Assembly (NCBI GenBank): GCA_015657535.1
Contig: JADHZB010001555.1
Location: forward strand, 1-10,787
DNA length: 10,787 bases
Direction: 5' to 3'
DNA from: Nephromyces sp. MM_2019
Taxonomy: Eukaryota > Apicomplexa > Aconoidasida > Nephromycida
Below the pieces are notes generated by a model. It searched no databases, was not told where the DNA came from, and worked only from the letters and a program-made list of their open reading frames with translations. Shown in pieces: positions 6,643-10,787 of the stretch (position 1 is its first letter; every line of letters begins with the position of its first letter). The position numbers and the translations under genes are program-made.

Positions 6643-6912
6643 CTTCACACACTTTTAAATCTTCAAACTTCTTGGTATCTTCATAACTTTCTACAACGAA
6701 GAGGAGGAAATTTAGAAGAAGAGCTTTTTTCATCCAAAAAATCGCTTCAATTTCCGTCCTATTTCCTCTCAATTGTAAAGTAAAACAACACACAGCTCTA
6801 CCCTCTGAGAACAACACACATTTTGTAACCTCATACTGCAGCGATAAGCTACTACGCTTCATGCTTCATCTAAACTTCCAGGGTTTTGGCTCCAGATGCT
6901 TCGCAGAATACT

Positions 6913-7398
6913 ATGCTTCCTCAACGCATGAAGCGACAAACACAGAAATCTTCATTTGATGAAGATTTTTCCTCTAAAAAAACACGCATAAAAGCCATTA
7001 GATATCCTCTCAATACCACCTCTTCCTCTTTATCTTTTCGTATACATTTTTTTCCTCTAATGCATAGCAAAAAACCAAAAAAAACCCTCAATAAAGAGGT
7101 TTCTGCTTCATCACTACAAAAATATCCACAGAAAAGCAGCAAAGACGCAGAAATTGCCGAGAGGTTGAGGAATGTTCAAATGAAATACATTTGCCTGCGT
7201 GAACGCTACTCCTCTCTGTGGGAATCAAACATTCTCTATCGCACACGCAAGTTATGGAGCAGCCTTGGTGAAGGAGAAAACCTCAAACATGAACTAAAGA
7301 GATTGAGCAACGCCAACAGCTTCTTGACGCAGGAAACAGAAAAATTCCAAGAAATGATTGAAAAAATACGTGAAGAAGCGCATGAAGATGTCGAAAAA
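6913..7398 (+). CDS. Unidentified basic/coiled-coil protein, main exon
   Basis: This 162-codon plus-strand exon runs from ATG at 6913, or from an acceptor CGCAG|AAT at 6907 if the gene continues from 5782-6081, to the donor AAA|GTGAGT at 7398/7399. The N-terminal part is basic and Ser-rich (RMKRQTQKSS, SKKPKKTLNKE), suggesting a nuclear localisation signal. From about codon 75 it becomes helical and charged (DAEIAERLRNVQMKY, NLKHELKRLSNANSFL, EKFQEMIEKIREEAHEDV), consistent with a coiled coil. The frame is closed upstream by TAA at 6871-6873. No enzyme motif or known domain is visible. The purine-biased sense strand and lack of CA repeats support coding. Confidence 0.62.
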
Positions 7399-7619
7399 GT
7401 GAGTGTTTTATGAGGTGATATAGGCAACACACACGTGATCATACACACACAAATATATACATGAACATGCAGATACACATGAGCATACACACTTGCATCA
7501 GCTTATATACACACACACTCACATGAGCATAACATCCACTCATCTTGATGTTAGCTTATAAAGTATAGTTACTAAACTCTTGATAAGCACACCAAAATCA
7601 TACATTAATGTGTGTACAG
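7399..7619 (+). other. CA-rich phase-0 intron of the coiled-coil gene
   Basis: This 221-nt intron has a consensus donor GTGAGT and ends GTGTGTACAG. It is composed of CACACA and CATGAGCATA-like units, for example CACATGAGCATA in both halves. The helix resumes in frame right after it (EDVEK|MEREYESKR), which is the main support for the splice. Confidence 0.6.
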
Positions 7620-7802
7620 ATGGAGCGTGAATACGAATCCAAGAGGAGGGAGCTTCAGCAAGCGATAGACGCCATGCAAGCAGAATATATCGAAGAAGAT
7701 GATAATAATTCAAATATGTCTTCAGAATCAATAGCTTTGGGAATCAGCGAAAGGGACGACATTCCAACACACGAAAAAAGCGAAGACGAAATCCAAGGCT
7801 AA
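7620..7802 (+). CDS. Unidentified coiled-coil protein, last exon
   Basis: The exon has 60 codons plus TAA (7800-7802), entered in phase 0. MEREYESKRRELQQAIDAMQ extends the coiled coil of the preceding exon, followed by an acidic, Ser/Asn-rich tail (EYIEEDDNNSN, ISERDDIPTHEKSEDE). The total product is about 222 residues if started at 6913, or about 100 more if the 5782 exon belongs to it. The shape (basic N-terminus, coiled coil, acidic C-terminus) suggests a structural or chromatin-associated adaptor, but this is composition only, not homology. Confidence 0.6.
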   Translation: MEREYESKRRELQQAIDAMQAEYIEEDDNNSNMSSESIALGISERDDIPTHEKSEDEIQG

Positions 7803-8100
7803 GATCTCCATTCCTTAGCACACACACAAACATACACACACACGCACACACATTCGCATGCATATGTGCTCAGTCTCATCCACACACTCTTGTGTAAAAA
7901 CATGCACACATTCATATACGAACACACACACATATATATGTATACGCATGCATGAGTACATACGCATATGCGTGCATACACACACACAAACTCATAGACA
8001 CAAACACAAATAAACACAAAAAAACTCATACACACACAAAGAAACACAAACACAGATACACACACATAGCAACAAAAAATGCACAAAAAAAAACCCTACT
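7803..8100. repeat. CA-rich low-complexity spacer
   Basis: Downstream of the coiled-coil gene, nearly 300 bases are impure CA repeat with TATATG, CATGCA and CAAACACA variants. A minus-strand frame through it is Cys/Val-rich repeat translation and not a gene. No terminator or polyadenylation signal can be assigned with confidence. Confidence 0.8.
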
Positions 8101-8117
8101 AGAGTAGAGAGTCACTA

Positions 8118-8585
8118 TTAAAAATAACTCTTATCCGGTGGATACTCATACAAAGTTGCGTGCATCAAACGCTATAAACACACACACAACCTATAGTGCA
8201 TCTAAAGCATAAGCTGCATTGTAAAGATACAATAGAAAGTCTTCTAAAGCAGAAGGAAACACACACAGAAAGCAGCCTATAAACAACAGTCAAACAAACA
8301 AAAAAAGCAGCCCCTACTCATCAGCTGAAAGGGACTGGTGGAGTTACTATATTACGCTCCAGTGAAGGCTTTGTCTACAAACCCCAAAACCTGAATGGAG
8401 TGTACATACACTCTTATTAGGTAAATCGTAAGATGAAGAATAAAAATGCTTTTATGTGTGACCTCTGTGTTCAAGCTAGGGGTATTCGGCTCCTGGGCAA
8501 CATGCAGAATATGATATAAAAGCTTCAATGCGATAGACTCACTGAAAGAGCCTGGAGCTATGCCAAAACGCGGAAAAAAACACAT
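8118..8585 (-). CDS. Possible exon fragments of an unidentified minus-strand gene
   Basis: Several short open pieces with splice-like borders occur here. One runs from ATG at 8585 (RFGIAPGSFSESIALKLLYH). One of 35 nt at 8390-8356 lies between ATTCAG and GTAATA (VLGFVDKAFTG). One is at 8243-8191 after CTGCTTTAG (DFLLYLYNAAYALDAL). The last is 8171-8118 after TTTATAG, ending TAA (LMHATLYEYPPDKSYF). Each has protein-like composition, but I could not connect them with one consistent set of phases. The Gly-Ser-x-Ser-Glu-x-Ile-Ala pattern faintly recalls group II chaperonin-like proteins; this is not evidence enough to name it. The piece lies 200 bases downstream of the aminotransferase stop and could be a separate gene or chance. 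Confidence 0.2.
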
Positions 8586-8592
8586 ACTCTCC

Positions 8593-8704
8593 TATTCACA
8601 CAGAGAGCCACAACTGATCAATTCTATCAGTTATTTAAAGTCCTCGCACACACACATGCTTCTATCCACACATAGAGCCACAAGCTATTGCTTCCATCAG
8701 CTGT
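8593..8704. repeat. Decayed 70-bp direct duplication
   Basis: TATTCACACAGAGAGCCACA at 8593 recurs as TATCCACACATAGAGCCACA at 8663. Each copy is followed by a related tail (TTCTATCAGTT versus TTCCATCAGCT). The period is 70 bases. It lies downstream of the aminotransferase stop codon on the minus strand. Confidence 0.75.
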
Positions 8705-8746
8705 AAAGCTATTAAAAGAATGAAAAAACTAGAAACTACAAACAAA

Positions 8747-8768
8747 ATTGAGTGTACGTACACTCAAT
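8747..8768. repeat. Perfect 22-bp palindrome
   Basis: ATTGAGTGTACG followed by its exact reverse complement gives a 22-bp perfect inverted repeat without a loop. It starts 18 bases past the aminotransferase stop codon (8786) in the direction of transcription. The inner 16 bases recur with one change (GAGTGTACATACACTC) at 8398-8413. It could be a protein-binding site, a 3'-end element or a remnant of a small inverted-repeat element. Confidence 0.85.
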
Positions 8769-8785
8769 CTTCTTCCTTCAAGCAT

Positions 8786-8947
8786 TCATTCAATATCTAA
8801 TGCAGGAACGGAAGCACTTCCTTTAAGCTTTCCTTCTGCTAACTTCTTCTCCAGTGAATCTACGGCTTGGCCCAAACGTCTAATTCCTTCGGTTATATCA
8901 GGTAATTCGTAAAACGAGAAGGCTAGCCGAAAGTAGCGCGAAAAATA
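8786..8947 (-). CDS. PLP-dependent class I/II aminotransferase, terminal exon
   Basis: The exon has 53 codons plus TGA (8788-8786) and is entered in phase 0 after the acceptor CTTCCCCCCTCAG. YFRLAFSFYE followed by ITEGIRRLGQAVDSL is the characteristic C-terminus of fold-type I aminotransferases. The arginine of the YFRL motif (codon at 8929-8927) is the residue that binds the substrate alpha-carboxylate in this family, and the 'EGIRRL' helix closes the small domain. The tail (KKLAEGKLKGSAS) is a short extension. The closest remembered relatives are the alpha-aminoadipate/kynurenine/aromatic aminotransferase group, but substrate specificity cannot be read from this part. Confidence 0.8.
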   Translation of the reverse strand, partial: YFSRYFRLAFSFYELPDITEGIRRLGQAVDSLEKKLAEGKLKGSASVPALDIE

Positions 8948-9360
8948 CTGAGGGGGGAAGCGAGAGGGGGGAGTTCAGTGGGGTGAGGGTGGGGGGAGGG
9001 TGAAGAGAAAGCAGGGGGACAATGTGGAGAGGGTAGAATAAAAGGAGATGAGGCGAGGGAAAGGTCAATCAGGAAGGGTGTTGAGAGGTGGATTTGGGGG
9101 GTTGTAGGCTAAAGATTGCCGGGGTGGGGGGAGGTTGTTTTTGGAGCAGGAAGGTGAGGGGAGAAGCATTTGGGGGGAGCTTGATCGGTGGTGGATTTAG
9201 GTAGAGGAGGTGGGGGGGGAGCTCTGTCTGCTGGCAGAGGAGGGAGGGGAAGATATAATTATTTTAGGGGTGGGAAGGTGGGAGGAGGGTGCCTTTGCAG
9301 GAGCAAAAATGGTGGGGAATATCTTCAGGCAGCAAATTAGGGGGGGGTTGGTGAGCGTTG
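8948..9360. repeat. About 410-nt G-rich purine tract (C-rich pyrimidine tract on sense strand)
   Basis: The plus strand is dominated by G and A, with many runs of four to nine G (for example near 8952, 8971, 8991, 9125, 9171, 9212 and 9342). Several clusters satisfy the four-G-run pattern of a G-quadruplex on the plus strand, such as 8951-8996. On the sense strand of the aminotransferase gene it is a C/T tract ending directly at the acceptor AG. It is far longer than a normal polypyrimidine tract. Confidence 0.85.
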
Positions 9361-9581
9361 AAAAAATCATTGAGTAAACTGATTAGTAGTAGAAGAGTTC
9401 AAGGAGCTTCTGAGTAGGGTAATGAGGGATTGATGGAGTTACTTAGGTGATGAGAAGGGAAGCCAACAAAGGGGTCATAGCTCGGTCACTGTACTCAATG
9501 AAGCATGAACGGAACTTATTACAGTGAAAGCCAAAAAAAGGCATAAGAATTAACACACCAGATAGCTTAGCACGCAAATTG

Positions 9582-9686
9582 TAAATGACACACACAAACA
9601 TAAATGAAATACACAATGCAAATGGCACACACAAAAGCAAATGATACACACAAGACAACATACGTTAAAAATGGCACACAACACAC
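9582..9686. repeat. Decayed tandem repeat, about 18-bp unit
   Basis: Units of the form AAATGRYACACACAA begin near 9583, 9602, 9620, 9639 and 9668. They differ by a few bases and have a spacing of 18-19 bases for the first four. Located in the aminotransferase intron. A plus-strand frame through it is repeat translation and not a gene. Confidence 0.65.
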
Positions 9687-10024
9687 ACCGCTATTCAGCA
9701 AAGGATTATATGTTAGAAATAGGATCTCAGCCTTTCATCCTCTTTTTAAAACTCATAGCTACTTGCTGATGCAGCCAGTGGCTAGCAATATCGTGTTTTT
9801 GAGTGCGATGCTAGCCTCTAATTCTTAAAAAACTACAAAGCTATACCCAGTAGCCTTAAGCGTGTGTGCGAAACAGCTTTAACCTAAATGCCACTTCAAT
9901 TAGATTGTTCATAAGGAATAGACTCAGTCTACTTTCCCTCTAATTGCACGAAGCATGAAGAAATACCAAAGTAGTGTACATACTCTCGTATATACAGAAG
10001 AGCATATCCACAAGTGTGTATATG

Positions 10025-10112
10025 TGGCAATCTGAAGAACTATAGATATGTATGAAATGAGCTTGACTAAAAACAAGTATGTGCGTATGTGTGGTAATCC
10101 GAAGAGCTAGAG
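10025..10112. repeat. Decayed 67-bp direct duplication
   Basis: TGGCAATCTGAAGAACTATAG at 10025-10045 recurs as TGGTAATCCGAAGAGCTAGAG at 10092-10112, with TATGTG-rich sequence before each copy. It has the same size class as the duplication at 8593-8704. Intronic. Confidence 0.7.
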
Positions 10113-10276
10113 CCATACAAATTAATTTTTTGTTGCAACATGTGTGTGTGCAACCAGTACATTGATATGTGTGCGAGAAACTGACATATCTAACTGTGTG
10201 TAAGTTGGACTCCCACTGTGTGAGAAACACCTAAAGGTTTTCAGCAGTGTATGAGGCATAGAAAAGCACAGTTTAC

Positions 10277-10354
10277 CGCTCCAAACGTAGATCCAGGTAA
10301 GACTGCTACCCTGAAGGCTAAGCACTCGGAAAGGAATTCATTAGCATCATATTC
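10277..10354 (-). CDS. PLP-dependent class I/II aminotransferase, penultimate exon
   Basis: This 78-nt exon (26 codons, phase 0 at both ends) lies between TTTACTGCAG at 10355 and the donor GCG|GTAAAC at 10277. NEFLSECLAFRVAVLPGSTF is the helix and loop in which fold-type I aminotransferases carry 'FL-x-x-(C/A)L-x-x-GVAV-x-PGS-x-FG', just before the C-terminal substrate-binding arginine. It therefore joins directly to the terminal exon. In most relatives a glycine precedes the VAV; here it is Arg. The catalytic lysine and the PLP-binding Tyr/Asp lie in exons to the right of the window. Confidence 0.78.
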
Positions 10355-10787
10355 CTGCAGTAAAATTGCACACACATGTATTTCATAATATAAAAAAGCA
10401 GAATCATGTTATTGCTCATACTATAAGGTAAAAGCATGTCTTCTATGCATAGCAGTAACGTAAAACCACGTATGTACAAAAGCATCAGCAAAGAAGGCAG
10501 ATGAACTGCATGTGTGTGTGTATGCACAAAAAAGCAGCGATCTACTGATAGGTTAAACACACAATATTAGCACTATAATCTCAGCGAATTGCACACAGAG
10601 GCTCGAGGAACATGGTTAAGACTGAAATTATAGACATCATACCCCACACAGAAAGCACGCATCTCACACACACAATTAGGAACAAAACCAGGCAAGCAAA
10701 CACACACACAAACACGCACACACGCATTCACGCACACATACACACTGACACATATAAGCACACATATATACACCAACAGCTACACAT
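10355..10787. other. Intron-like sequence upstream of the aminotransferase exon
   Basis: Mixed AT-rich and CA/TG-rich sequence ends in an imperfect CA tract at 10665-10780. I looked on the minus strand for the preceding aminotransferase motif ('KP-x-GG-x-F-x-W') and did not find it. The preceding exon probably lies outside the window. Nothing else can be supported here. Confidence 0.5.

Larger units (their letters stand above)
8948..10276 (-). other. 1.3-kb intron of the aminotransferase gene
   Basis: The donor is GCG|GTAAAC at 10277/10276 and the acceptor CCCCCCTCAG at 8948. The exons on either side join in phase 0 to give LPGSTFGA|YFSRYFRLAFS, the usual spacing between the 'PG-x-x-F' loop and the carboxylate-binding arginine in this family. 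No insertion is needed, so I think the whole interval is intron. It contains the G-rich tract, a tandem repeat around 9582-9686 and the duplication at 10025-10112. Open frames inside (for example minus 9443-9661) have no protein-like conservation that I can see. Confidence 0.65.

Noticed and set aside
9443..9661. Minus-strand ORF with hydrophobic stretches as a membrane protein gene
   Set aside because: Its first part is translation of the AAATG/CACACA repeat, and the remainder lies in the aminotransferase intron without splice-compatible support.
1..10787. Transposon, retroelement or viral coding regions
   Set aside because: No transposase, reverse transcriptase, integrase or capsid-like motifs, and no long terminal repeats, were seen in any frame.

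Overview
The window looks like nuclear DNA of a eukaryote, probably unicellular. The coding stretches are split by introns with GT...AG borders, the spacers and introns are packed with CA/TG low-complexity sequence, and the recognisable proteins belong to eukaryotic cell-biology families. There are no bacterial ribosome binding sites, operons or rRNA/tRNA genes that I can see. I cannot fix the lineage; an alveolate or another protist would fit. All exon models here were assembled by eye from reading frame, splice phase and remembered family features, and none has transcript support.

Region 1-3434 (minus strand) holds most of a vesicle-tethering protein of the p115/USO1 family. Four exons are visible: 2220-3434, 2051-2080, 1467-1745 and 208-1029. 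All joins are in phase 0, and the 3' end of the gene lies beyond base 1. It would act at the ER-Golgi interface.

Region 3741-6642 (minus strand) contains a set of phase-compatible exons that I read as a gamma-tubulin complex component, most like GCP4. Its order of motifs matches the N-terminal half of that family. It stops before the C-terminal gamma-tubulin-binding domain, close to a 52-bp duplication, so it may be truncated or decaying.

Region 5782-7802 (plus strand) carries exons of an unrecognised charged coiled-coil protein. The first exon (5782-6081) lies inside a predicted intron of the minus-strand GCP-like gene. The putative first GCP exon (6586-6642) in turn lies inside the predicted first intron of the plus-strand gene, so the two genes may be intercalated.

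Region 8118-8585 (minus strand) has short open pieces with splice-like borders and no secure identity.

Region 8786-10354 (minus strand) holds the last two exons of a PLP-dependent class I/II aminotransferase, split by a 1.3-kb intron. The rest of that gene lies to the right of the window.

Two themes run through the non-coding DNA. One is very long C-rich pyrimidine tracts (G-rich on the plus strand) directly against 3' splice sites, at 1030-1170 and 8948-9360. The other is a series of decayed direct duplications of about 30-70 bp in nearly every spacer. The annotated genes have no evident pathway link to one another.
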